Origin: Malurus cyaneus samueli
Lineage: Eukaryota > Chordata > Aves > Passeriformes > Maluridae
Direction of reading: 5' to 3'
Assembly: GCA_009741485.1 (NCBI GenBank)
Contig: CM019230.1
Span: forward strand, 6,110,377 to 6,174,376
DNA length: 64,000 nucleotides
The notes below the pieces were generated by a model that had not been told where the DNA came from, searched no databases, and saw nothing but the letters and a program-made list of their open reading frames with translations. How positions within the stretch are numbered: position 1 is the first letter of the stretch; the number at the start of each line of letters is the position of its first letter. This document shows positions 1-11,636 of the stretch, piece after piece. Made by a program: the position numbers and the translations under genes.

Positions 1-404
1 CACATGATGGTGGTGACCTCAAGCCAGGTGTAAAAATTCTTCTCTGTTAGAGCAGGGCAGGTTGGCTGAGACAAGGACAACAGAGAACAAAGCAAACCCA
101 AACCCATGAAATAAAACCCACACAGGAAACACTGCTTCAAAATTTCTATATTATTTACTTTTAAGCAACAATCCAGCTTTGTGAAATTACAACACACACT
201 TTAAAGGATGAGATTTTCACCTCATGGTCAAGCACCAGCATGGTCATGCACAGCATTGAGTCAGTTGTAAAAAAAAATGCCCTGTAATTCTTATTTATAT
301 GATCCACTCCACCTTTACTGAATAAAGTCTGAATCAGCCCCTTCCCAGCACTAGGCCAGGTGGCTCTGGTCATCAGCCCTCCCTTTGGCACAGACCCTGT
401 GTCA
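1..404. other. Downstream flank of JPT1, no gene seen
   Basis: This is AT-rich sequence beyond the probable JPT1 poly(A) site. No exon, RNA gene or recognisable repeat was found. Short open frames on both strands lack splice context or family resemblance. Confidence 0.5.
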
Positions 405-952
405 GAGTAGTCCAGTATCAAGATTTATTTTGGTTTTTAAAGGCAGCATGGTGTACATTAACCACTTAATGATTCATATGGCACAGCAGGGCTCAAGGCA
501 TTTACCACATGCAGTCAACGAAGCCTTTTAGATCCCTAAATCCCACATGGAGAGGAAGGGACTGCTCTTGCTGATTGTTTGCTGGCCTGGTTAACCAGGA
601 TTCTAGACCCTTGTAAAGCTAAGGGGTTCTAAAAAAAAAAAAACCTCAGTACAAAAACCCTCTAAGCACACTTAGAACCAAGCTACTCTCCTTTGAATTA
701 CATTACAATACTTCATAAAGCTTTCCCTCAAGTCTATCACTAGAAAACACTCATGTCACTTCCAGTAGATCTGGGGGAAACAGGACAGAAGTGGAAAAAA
801 ACCCTTGATCTCAAAAAAAAAATGGGAGTACATAAAGTGCTTCTTTTTAATGAAAGAAATTTGAGATGTACAGTCAGGCTCAAGTTGTGCAGTTCACAAG
901 CATGGGGGAAAGAAAACAGACACGAGTTCAAAACAGTCAGGAAGGGAAAGGT
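405..952 (-). other. JPT1: JPT1 3' untranslated region with poly(A) signal
   Basis: This is the sequence after the JPT1 stop codon in the direction of transcription. A canonical AATAAA lies on the minus strand at 424-429, which predicts cleavage near 405-410 and a 3' UTR of about 550 nt. The end point is inferred from the hexamer only. Confidence 0.55.
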
Positions 953-3900
953 TTAACCGAGGACTAGGCTGGACTTGCCACCGGGTGGATTTCTCCTGGA
1001 GGGTGCAGGTGCTGGTGCTACTGGGCTAGGAACAGGTGCAGCAGGCAGGGACTTTTCTTCACTCTGACCTGGGGCAGCTTCTACATCAGCCTCAGTGTTT
1101 TCTAGAAGAAAAGAAGCTTTTAAAGTGTTTGATGTGGATGATGAGAGCCAGATGTTTGGGCTGGCTCAGATGGAAGCTCAGTTTTGTCCAGGGGTACAGA
1201 CAACACTCCAATGTTTGTCACCCACTGGCAGGGCAGACTCAGCTCTCAGAAGCGTTTCTCAGATCAACTCTGAGGCCTTCAGCAAGAGCCACATTTACCC
1301 AGCTGCTATTAGAGGACACCAGCAATTCATTTTTTTAATGACAAGCAGCTTAGGGCTTAAGTCTTGTACATATAATCAGTCAGCGTTGTGACTCTGGCAA
1401 TTGTCACTCGAGTCTGAGCAGGTGCTGGGAGCAGCACCAGTGAGAGCTCAGACTGCATCCCGAATTTCATAGGAGGGGAGAGGATCTGAGACTTCTGAGG
1501 CTTCCTGACACAGGACACACCAGGGAACAGCCATGCATGGGGAGGCTCTGATTGTACACTCCCTGGGAGTGATAGTTTATTTTAAATCCTTCTGAGCAGC
1601 CACAAGCGAAGACAGGGCACAGAAGGAATTCTTCACAAGGAAGCACTTTAGATACTGGAGCAAACAACTAATGTATCTGCTTTGTTGACAATTGAGTACA
1701 GCAAGTACATCAGCAGCTCACATTTTCACAGATAAGCACGACCAGTTCTGAGCCAAAGGCCCCAGTCAGCAGCAAGAAGCTCCTGGTATTGAGGGTGAAG
1801 ATGAACCTCACCTGTTTTGAACAGACCCCTTTGTTTCATCCAATGATCACTAATTCTGGGTTGAGAGAATTCAAAGAACAGCTGCACGTTCACCTTAAGC
1901 TTCATAATTCAGTAAATCTTGATCAAATTCCCTCCCCCAGCCTTCTCTGCAAACTGAACAGGCACATTTATTCCCCTCACAGAGCAGCCACTGCACCCCT
2001 TCATTTTCCCCATCACCTTTCTCATCACCTTCACTATAACCTCCAGCTCTTCACGTGTCAAGGACTGTACACAATTCAAGATATGAGGGTATTATCACTG
2101 TTTGCACAAAAAATGATGTAATTTTCCATCCCCTTCCTGATGACATTCAGTATTTTGCTGGCACCTTCAAACACCTCCAAGAATTTCAAGGGGAAGGGCT
2201 TGAGGAAGATCCTGAAAGGGCCACAGCGCAAAGTTGTACATAAGGCTGCCATGGTTGAGGTTTTGGGGTTTTCCCCCCCTCAGATTCATTACTTTACACT
2301 TGCTTACACAGGGATTATCCTGCCTTTTTACCTGCCTCCCTCATTTAGCTGCGTCCTTCTGACAGTGAGATTTTCCCATCATCAGCACAATTTGACTACG
2401 TGAAAGAGTTTAATATCTCCAACAAAATTGGAGACTTCACTGTTCATTGCCTTTTCCAGGTCACAGATGAAGGCACCGAATAGAACTACCCCCAGCATCA
2501 CCTCCAAGGCTCATTTTTCCAACCTAAAAGGCAATTACTAAAGTCCTGCCCTTTGCCTCCTTATTCTTCCTACCCCCAGCAGCAGCTTTCCTCACATCCT
2601 CTGGCAACTCTCTTTATTTTTTTTCAATAATCATTGATGCACAATGTTATCAGAAGCACCAAAATCCCACTTGTGTCCACTGAACCCGCTTTGTATCCAT
2701 GCTTACAATAATCCCAAAGAACTGCAGCAGCTGAGCACAGCCCCCATGCAAACAGGAATAATCTCCAGCACAGGCTCTCTGCTGTGTTCATTAACCCAGC
2801 ACAGCTCAAACAAACAGTGAACACCACATTTTGAAGGCTGAAGCTCCTGGAGCTGCTGTGTCCCAGTGCCTGCTGACTCAGCAAGTGCTGAATGTCCCTG
2901 TCTGGGGACAGTCCCTGCACTGTGCAGGGTCCAGGCTCCACCTTCCTGTGGGTCATGTACAGTCACACCCTGCTGACACTCAATCGGGCACTGTCTAATT
3001 CTCCTTAGCTGCTCACATCCATTTAGGGGCTCCTAAATTGTGATTCACTGCCCCTGAATCACAAAAGAAACAACAATTGCCAGCACAGGAGGCTTTGGGG
3101 GAAGTTTCTGTAGCTCCTTGTGTGGCTGATACACAATAGCACTTGCCACATGATCAAGGTAAGTTTGACAACCTGGTGACTGAAGTGAGAAAGCCGACAG
3201 GATCAGATAAAATATTAAAGCTCTTCATTTCTCAGAAAGGGTCTAATCCCTGAAACAGCTCCTGGCTGAGTGCACTGCAAGCCACTGGGAACTCTGATGC
3301 CCTGAAAGAAAAGTTCTCAAAGAGGAAACAAGAGCCCAGCTGCAAAATAGTTTTTTTTTTACCCTAGACAGGCTTGATTAATAAATACACACATCCCACA
3401 TGACACCTACTTGGGGTTTTATAATCAGTTACATACAGAGAATAATTTTCTGTTCATTCAAAAGAATAAACGTTTTTTTTAATGACAGAAACCTATTAAG
3501 TATCTGGTTGTGCTGTGAATTTGTCAAAAGCAGGCAGCTTTTGCTTGGAGGTGCATTCACTGAGCCCTTTCCAAACCCCAGAGATAGCTCTGCAAGGCCA
3601 GTACAGTCACAGGGGTGCCAGGTGGGATGTTCAGCAGCCCGGGTTTGCCATCCCACAGCAGGAATATCCAGGGGAGGAGTGACACAGCCAGCTCAGCAAG
3701 ACTGGGCTCCCTTGAGCTACAACACCCAAAGCTATCAATGGTAGGAATTAACTTAACAATCCATCCGGATGTTCAGGTATCTCCTACACACACCATTTCC
3801 AGGAGGCATTAATTTTTACTCCTTCCTAAGTACAATCAGTGGAAGTTTAACATTCAAACCTTTGCCTGTCCTTTTCATTTCATCTTGGCCACCTTCAAAA

Positions 3901-6900
3901 TTAAATTTAAATTTCAGTCACGGCCACAACAGGAAATAACCCCAGTTACTTCCCATAACACTTGTTTTTTAACCACCTCCCAGCATGGATTTACCTGACC
4001 CTTGGCAAGAACTTCTTTCACTGTCACTTGCCACAAACAAACCAAAACACAAACACAACACCTGTGAAAATGTGAACTTTTAAAAAGTGTCAGGAATATA
4101 GCTTTGCACTCCAAGTTTGAGCCAGCTGTCCTGATCCCAGGTAACACTATTTCTCCTTCCTGGCATCCCAGCCCTTCTCACCTCCCTGTTGTTTGTGGGC
4201 TCTCCTCTGCCCTGTGGGGAGCTGGTTTAAACAAGCACCAGGAAAAGCAGCAGAGCCCTTAGAGCAGGTTTCTTCTATTAGCAAACCACATCCTCCTACT
4301 CAAGGAGTAAACTCGGGATGCCTACAGAGCTAATTAAGATCAGACAGACAAGGGAAAGAAATCCTAGAGCCTGTACAGCTGGATTAGAAGTGGCCTGTTA
4401 GAGAGACAACACTTATTTTGGGCATAGATACCACTCAGAGGTGGTGAAAACCTTCTGGAAAAGCTCTCCCCCCGCCCTTCAAATGAAAGTCTTTTCAGGA
4501 CATGGAGGTGCTAATGGCCTCAGGGATCTCCCACCACTCTTAGGTGTTGAAAGTAGCACTTGGAAAGCAGCAGTCAACACACACATTCCTGTCATCAGGA
4601 AGTCAGCTATTCCTGAAGTGAATCTTGAAAAGGAGAGATTTCCAGCCTGAGAGCTGGAAAAAGCACTTGAAGGGGAAATGCCTCTGTTTACAGGAGATTT
4701 GCAGTATGCAGATCAACTTCCTTGTCAAAAAAAATCAGCATTTAAAAAGCAACAGGAAGTTAAGAGCTGGTTAATGCAGACACTTCCAGATGCAGGAGCT
4801 GGGTTTTACTTTTTCTGTGAATATGGAGTTTGCTGTGTGAGAAGACAATGGGAAAGAAGGAAACTGCTAAACTAAAACCAATTATGTTGACTATCCTATT
4901 TAAATATAAGTAACGCCAACAGCAGTTTCAAGTTTAACTTTCAATCACTGAACTCTTTGTGAGAGTCTCCACCTTGCCTTGTAGTATTTGGGACAAATCT
5001 TGACAGCAACAGCTGCTGGCAAAATAAACCAATGGGACTGTTCTCCTTTTTACCCTGTCAAGAACAGCACTCCATCTCACTCCATGCCCACACTCCACTG
5101 AAGGAGTCACTTTCTTGATTTGAGGGATTCCAGGCTGCCTCTCTCCTCATAAATGACCATTTTTAGATTCTACATGCTCTTCTACTGCAAAAACATCGGC
5201 AAAAGGCTTTTACTAGAGGACTCCAAGGAAGTTACTCACCAAAAATTTCACCACCAACATCTCCTCCCTGGAAAAGAGAGAGGAACACGTTACATCTCAT
5301 TTTGCACAAAGCATTTTCCCATTTCATGAAGTGGAAATTCACTCCTCCATGGTGTGACCATGCACACCACTTGTGTCACACCACAAACTCAGAAAGGCAT
5401 TTTTAGACCAGCAATGGGCTCTGAGGGACAGATCTCAGCATGGCATGGTATGGTAGGCTCTGCACTCATAGTTCTGCAGATTGAAATCATGGGTTTATAA
5501 GCACCATTTCTTACAGGTGGACTTATAATTTAACCAGCTCTTCATTTACCTAACACACTTTCTACAAGTGCAAACAGATATTGGAGTGATCCTGACGACA
5601 TGTGGCACATCTGTTATTCCCACAGTGAAGGACACAGGTGGGTGTGAACATTTTCTTGTACAGAGCATTCCACATCAGGCAGCACTAACAGGATCCAGAA
5701 CATTCCCACTGGCCAGCAGGAAGGACAACAAAATTACACTGGCAGCAACAAGAAAGAGTTGTGCTGAGCAACTCTTTGCAACACCAAACATTTATCTGTT
5801 GGCAAGGCCAGAAGCATTTGTTCTGTCCAGGGTATTCAACTTCATTTGTGAAATACAGATCAGCTTTTCTGCTCCTGATGAAGTTTCCTTCATTACATAA
5901 ACAGTTAAACATTCTTTACATGCTGAATCTGTTCACAGGCTGCAGCCTGACACAAAGATAGGGAGTCTCCCAGCAGCAGCCAAGGCTCCTCAATGGCATC
6001 AGGTTTATAAGCTTTCAGAGATTTAACATTGCTAATTACACAGTGAAACTGCAGAAATTGGGATAAAAAAAGCACAAAAACTGACACAAATGTATCGACT
6101 TAAATATCAGGCTGGGCTACAGTTCACCAGCTCCGGCTTCTGCTGGTTTCAGCTGAATTACTGCATAAAAGTAAAATATTCCACGTGGGAAGAATCTGTT
6201 TGCAAAGCTGAGAACCACAGTACTTAAAACAATTTAGTGGAAAATAGAATTAGACTAAACAGATCAATTTATAGCTGTTACCACAGAAAATAAACTCACT
6301 CATATTTGCTAAATTGAAACAAGAAGACATTTTCTGTAATGAAGAACAGTGTTGTGACTTAAAGCTCCTATTAACAACAAAAATGGATTGTGGTGCTTGA
6401 TGCCAATTACAAAATAAAACCCAAGATAAAAGGTGTCTGCTACAATATTTGAGATCAACTATTTACCTACCCAATTTAAGGCTGGAGAGTTTTAAACAAG
6501 ATTTCTTTTTTCCACTAATATTTCTTAATGCAAGTACAGGCTACTCTACATTCCTATGTAAGTTCGGAGGAATTACTGTTTTTTTTACTGAATTGACTTT
6601 ATAAGAACCCTGTTTTTCCTATTAAATGTAATCACCCATCTAGCAAATTTCACTTAATTAACACCATTAACAATACAAATGCTCCATATTGCTACCAAAT
6701 AAACAGCTTATATAGAAAATAACACACCTGATGGTATTATTAAATCCAGTAACAAATAAAACAAGCATTGATGCTACTGAGGTAAGAATTTGCTGGGATG
6801 TGAAACCAAGTTCTTTGTCAGCCCCACGCAGAGTTTGCTGTAGTAACTGTTGTTTAAAGATGTTTAAACCCACAGTCACACACAGAGCTGAAATTAGATT

Positions 6901-9900
6901 TCACATCACTTCATTACCGTCTCAGCAATGAGATGGGTTAAGAGCTCTACAAAGTGGCCCTTGTGAAAAATCCAGCCCTTCCTTCCTCAGCATACTGGGC
7001 GAGTATCAGATGGAAGGGGGAACCTTCAGGAAAAAAACAGATTTGATAGAAAGGCCTCGATTCCTACAATGCTTCCAACTGTGTGAACATCCGTGATAAA
7101 TCAATCCCACACAGAGTGTGAATTGTCCATTATCAGGCTCTTTGTAGTCAAGTACTGACCTTGGGATCTACAAAGTCTCCACAGTTTGCCTCAGTTGAGT
7201 TTGTTCTTTGTGGCCCAGACGATTCACAGCTGTCTCTGGTTTCACCTGGCTTAGCCCCTACAAGCAGAGATTGATTTTAATCAGGTTGCAGGATAAACTG
7301 ACTATGAAAGCAGATCATAAATAGTCACGGGTTTGGGTACTTTGGGGGAGGTTTTTCTTTTAAATTAAAGCTTCGCCATTTAAAAAGTCCTGGTCCTTTA
7401 AAGAGTAACTCACAAATTACTGTCTTGCAGGAGAACCACATGCAGTGAGGGTGTCATTTAAACAGATGGAATTTGGAGTCCCAGGGCAAAAGGGAAAGGG
7501 AAGCTTAATCCCAGCTGTGAGAACATGAGGTGTAACTTCCTCTGAATAATCAACACCAATCAGTGCTACTCCAAACATAAGACACAGGTCCACTGCACTG
7601 TGACTTAACTTGGAGAAATTGCAACCTAAATACAATTTTCTGCTTGCAACATGCCCAACACTTGCATAAAATAAACCCTTCTGGAAGAAATTAATGTAAA
7701 ATAAACAATCCCCTGCAAGCAGACATCATTTATAGCCCCAAAGTACCAAAGAGGAAGGGAACTCTGGTTTCCACACAGCCACCAGCAGCATCAGGCTGAA
7801 CCCCAAAATGAATCAATGCCTGTCACCAGACGTGGAAACAAAGCACTACAGCCTTACCTGATGCTTTAGCCCAGGAAGGTGGGTTCTCCTCAGGAGTTCC
7901 AAAGATGCTGGATGCCATTTTGTTCCTTCTCACGGGTTGTTCTTTGGGCTCATCAAAACCCAGGGAGAAGTTGGAGCCACCACCGGGGGGACGCAGCACT
8001 CTGCAGAGAGAGGCAGCTTTACACCCTGTGCCAGCCCCCAGCTGCACTCCCAGCACATCACTTCAACTACCCAGGTAAGCTCCTGCCAGAATTTCATCCT
8101 GGCACTGTATCTCCACTGCTCTTCAGTGGCACTTACAAAAATAAAACACTCCCGCGCTCTCTACTCGTGCCCTTGGTTCCATCTGATGTCACACCAAGGG
8201 CTGCTCCCACCAGTCTGAGCCAAATAATAAAAATAACTATCTGGACATGTCAAATTCCAGCTTTTTAAAGAGAACCCTGGGAAGGTTAATATTAATCTTC
8301 AAACTGGCAGCACAGCAAAGACTGAAGTTTGAGCCAAAGGACTGGTTGCACCACTGACTGGCTGGGGGCTACAGCCTTTATTTAGATTTGTTTTCTAAGG
8401 AAAAGTCTCAAGTCTGGAACATGCTGCTGGTCTGGAGGTAAAAGACGAAATTAAACATTCTGAAGTTGACTATTATTAGGAGAGACACGTGTACAAAGCT
8501 CCAGATATGTAACCTAAATCTAACAAAATCTGCTCTTAGACAGACACAAACGAAGCCTGCTCAGTACTTCAAAAGCTTGCCTGCAGTCTGCTTTCCAACC
8601 TGCAGAACCCTACCAAAGTGAACAGCTGCAGCAAAATAAATCTTGAAATGTAAACTCCTCCTGATCTTATTTTCTTAAGCATGAGATCTTGTGTTAGCCG
8701 GAGAAAAGCCAGGAGAATGAAACTGTGTGTGAGAACTATCAGAACCCCAGACAGATGTGAGGATAAGAGTACAAACTAGGGTTTCTTAGGCTTTCAAGGC
8801 ATCCAGTGATCCAAAATGAACAAACTAAGGACAGTGCACCCTTCTTCTTCTTAAAAGACAATTTAATAAATCAAAGTTACAACAGGAAGCAGCATTCAGC
8901 TTGTTAATGCTCCAAACCTGGGAATTCAACACAAAAAGCCTGTTCGATTGTACAATACACATCTTCAGAGAATTTGTGCCCATTACAATTCCAGCTGCAA
9001 CACAAAAACGCTTCTCCAGCCTTCTTAGCTCAAACACCCCAACGTCAAGGGAAATTCCTAAAGGTGTGTGACATGGATATTTTGTATTAGCTAACCAGAA
9101 AAATACTTTTCCTTATGGAATTCTTCTCCTAGGAATTACTAATGCTCAGTTGCTAATGGGAGGATCCCAGGAGACTGCAGAGCATGTTTTATTGTGACTT
9201 GTTTTGTCTCCTTACTGAACCAAGATATGGTGTAATAGACTTGATTCACTCCTTTATCTTTTTTTTTTCTCTGAGAAAACATGTAAAAGGTTTATTTTCT
9301 CAGTTATAGTCATTGCAGCCGCTAATCTGAAGAACAGTCTGTTCAAAGCAGGGCTTGTTCCCACACCTTAGATCACCTCTTTTTACCAGAGCAGTGAAAC
9401 CAGTACTCTCTTAAGGGCTCAACAGTTTCCACTGTCAGTCTTAATGACATTAACAGAAGAAGCAACTGAAGGGGAAAAAAAATCCATCACTCAAAGAGTT
9501 GAAAAGAATAATCCTTTTTACCAACCTCAGGTAAAGCTGATAGATTTTATTAGAAGCCTCTCGCAGCCTCGAGATGCTGTAACCTGCTTTATGAAAGCCA
9601 TGTGTAACACTTTAAGCAAAGAAATGCTGTTAAAATTCCACCTGATACCCAGTGATGTTCACTGAAAATCCACCCAGAGCTCCAAGACGAGCTTTGATAA
9701 AAGGTTTGGAAACACGCTTAATATATGTATTTTTTTTTCCGCTTTGCACCTCGAAAAGCCAAAAGGAAACAGGAAGCATCCGCTTTGTCAGGCCAAAACC
9801 TTACAGAAAAAAAGCCACGAGAGCGTGGAAAACGACACGATCCTCTCCAGCTGTGGCTCCTGAGACCGCGGGTGCCCAACCTAGCGCCGTGCATCTCCTC

Positions 9901-10591
9901 CTGACCAACCTGCCAAGTTTTCTTTGTTTCCAGACAGCTCCGCTTCCCCCGCCGCCCCTCCCAGCCCCGGGTCGCCCACGGGAGCGGGGAAGGCGCGACC
10001 CCGGCCCCGAGCAGCGGCAGCTCGCCGAGCCAACGGGCCCCCCCGGGCAGAGCGGGGCGGGGGGGCCGGGCAGAGCAGAGCAGAGCAGACAGCGACAATG
10101 GAGCCCGCCGGCCCCACCAGCCCGGCGGCTCCGCGGGGCCGAGGGCGCGGGGGCCGCGGCGATGGGGAAGGCAGGCGGGTGGAGGGGCGCGGTGCCCCCG
10201 CCCCGCGCCGTGGCTGCGCGGCGAGGCGGGGTATCGCCTCCTTCTTTGTTCGACGAGGCCGCACCGAGCGGCCCGGGCGGGTCTCGGCAGCTCCGGCACT
10301 CCGTTCCCCGGGCACGGCGCGGCCCCGGATGTCCCCGCAGCCCATCCGGGTGGGCCGGCCGCCCCCGCCTCAGGCGATCCACCGGGATGAACCGCACGCC
10401 ACAGCCCCGGCCCGGCCGGACCTCCCGCCTAGCACCGCGCCTCAGCGCCGCTCCAGAGCCACTCCGACATGCCGCCCCCCGGGACCCCCAGCCCCGCCGC
10501 CCCTGGGTCCAGCGGCCCCCAACCCCTCCGCGGACCTGGAGCTGTTCCTGCCATTGGGGTCCATGCCCGAAAACGTGGCGGTGGTGGTCAT
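953..10591 (-). CDS. JPT1: Jupiter microtubule-associated homolog 1 (HN1), 5 coding exons
   Basis: Small, probably disordered microtubule-associated protein linked to growth and cell-cycle control. Coding exons in transcript order are 10536-10591, 7858-8000, 7160-7257, 5240-5267 and 953-1101. They sum to 474 nt (157 aa), close to the usual 154 or so. The product begins [18 protein letters not shown]. The family hallmark [18 protein letters not shown] lies at residues 20-37, followed by [13 protein letters not shown] near 45-57. The tail ends [15 protein letters not shown], the JPT1 (not JPT2) ending. All phases join cleanly. The first donor (AG/GTCCGC) is weak beyond the GT. The 28-nt exon 4 is short but flanked by a good acceptor and GTGAGT. 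The start is the conserved MTTT methionine, about 95 nt below the predicted transcription start. The neighbouring SUMO2 supports orthology. Confidence 0.95.
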
Positions 10592-10714
10592 GGCTGAAGG
10601 GCCGGACCGAGGGAACGGCTCTGTACACGAACGGTGCCAGGGACTGGGGCAGCTCCTCGCGCCCCGAGCAGCCGCTGCCGGTGACAACTGCGGCCGCCGC
10701 CCGCACCGCCGCTC

Positions 10715-10722
10715 CTTTTATA
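10715..10722 (-). promoter_or_regulatory. JPT1: TATA box of JPT1
   Basis: The minus strand reads TATAAAAG inside CATATAAAAGG. It stands alone in GC-rich DNA about 124 nt upstream of the JPT1 start codon, so transcription should begin near 10685-10692. A GC box (CCCCGCCC on the plus strand, about 10733-10740) lies just upstream of it. Confidence 0.7.
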
Positions 10723-10756
10723 TGTGCCTCAAGCCCCGCCCACCTGCGGCCATCTC

Positions 10757-10978
10757 ATTGGGCGATTCAAACCCAGTCACGAGGTTCTATTGGGCAGTGC
10801 CCTTGCCAATCTCCTCTTGGGCCCGCCTCCCTGTCTATTCCGGAGCAGCTTGCCTCACTGCTGAGAGCCCATTGGTGAAGCAATACGTCTGCTCTGCCGG
10901 GATTGGCTGAGGGCAGCGGCTCCCATTGTTGGTGATTGGTGGGAGGGCTGTCGCTCACCTCTGGCGAGCTGTGATTGG
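10757..10978 (-). promoter_or_regulatory. JPT1: Array of CCAAT boxes upstream of JPT1
   Basis: Six CCAAT pentamers lie on the JPT1 sense strand at plus-strand positions 10757-10761, 10789-10793, 10871-10875, 10902-10906, 10935-10939 and 10974-10978. A seventh lies in the opposite orientation at 10806-10810. Steps between neighbours are 32, 82, 31, 33 and 39 bp, so most are near three helical turns. The nearest box is about 70 bp upstream of the predicted start site, the usual NF-Y position. NF-Y binding is inferred from this layout. Confidence 0.7.
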
Positions 10979-11330
10979 CTCAGCTGCACATGAGGCCAGA
11001 CAAAAGTCCCCGCGGCGCTGCCCCTCTGAGGGGCCCGGGAGGGGTCGGACAGTGTGGGAGTTGTGCTGCCCTGTCGCTGCCCCATCGCTGCCCCATCGCT
11101 GCCCCCGCCACCCCGCATGGCCTCTGTCCCCACAGATACTGCCCAGCGCACACCACCAAAGCGACCATCGCGCCACAACGCCCACCCCTGGCACCCCTCT
11201 GGCCGCGCAAGGCCCGGCTCCCTCACACTCATGGCCGTGCCCGGCCCGTGCCAGCCCCGCAGGTGCCTCAGAGATGTCACGGAGCAGTTCCGAGGTACAG
11301 GGAGAAACCGGGCTGAGGCCATCGCGGTGC

Positions 11331-11636
11331 GGGAGGTGTTGGCACAAGGCTGCTGTGGCTTTGGGGATTGGATCCCACGAGGGCTGAGACAGAGCAAAGG
11401 GCCTGCAGGGCCACAGGGCTGGTGGGGAACACCAACAGCTCAAAACACAGGGTAGAAAAAAGTAATTTGCAGTCTCAGTGTATTACTATGGATTATTGCA
11501 TGAAAATTGAGTTCCAGCTTGGCTAGTGTAGCTGGAGTATGAGGCCCAGCAGTGCTGCTCACCCGGCTGTCAAAAGCACGAGGCTGCACATGTTGGAGTG
11601 TATCACCCACCAACACCAGCACAAAACTCACAGAGT
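11331..11636. other. Stretch between the JPT1 promoter and the unrecognised gene
   Basis: This covers the 3' flank of the possible gene to the right. No AATAAA is present on the minus strand. An AATACA variant hexamer lies on the minus strand at about 11479-11484 and could serve as a weak poly(A) signal. Nothing else is recognisable. Confidence 0.35.

Larger units (their letters stand above)
9940..11330. promoter_or_regulatory. CpG island over JPT1 exon 1 and promoter
   Basis: Strongly GC- and CpG-rich sequence spans JPT1 exon 1, the start of intron 1 and the upstream promoter. The surrounding DNA is AT-rich. The long open frames here on both strands (up to about 400 codons) result from the lack of AT-rich stop codons. 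Short direct repeats of a CCCCATCGCTG unit occur around 11075-11105. Confidence 0.8.

Noticed and set aside
9652..10910. Open frames of 300-408 codons over JPT1 exon 1
   Set aside because: Same composition effect in the JPT1 CpG island. Only the 18-codon JPT1 exon inside is supported, by splice site and homology.
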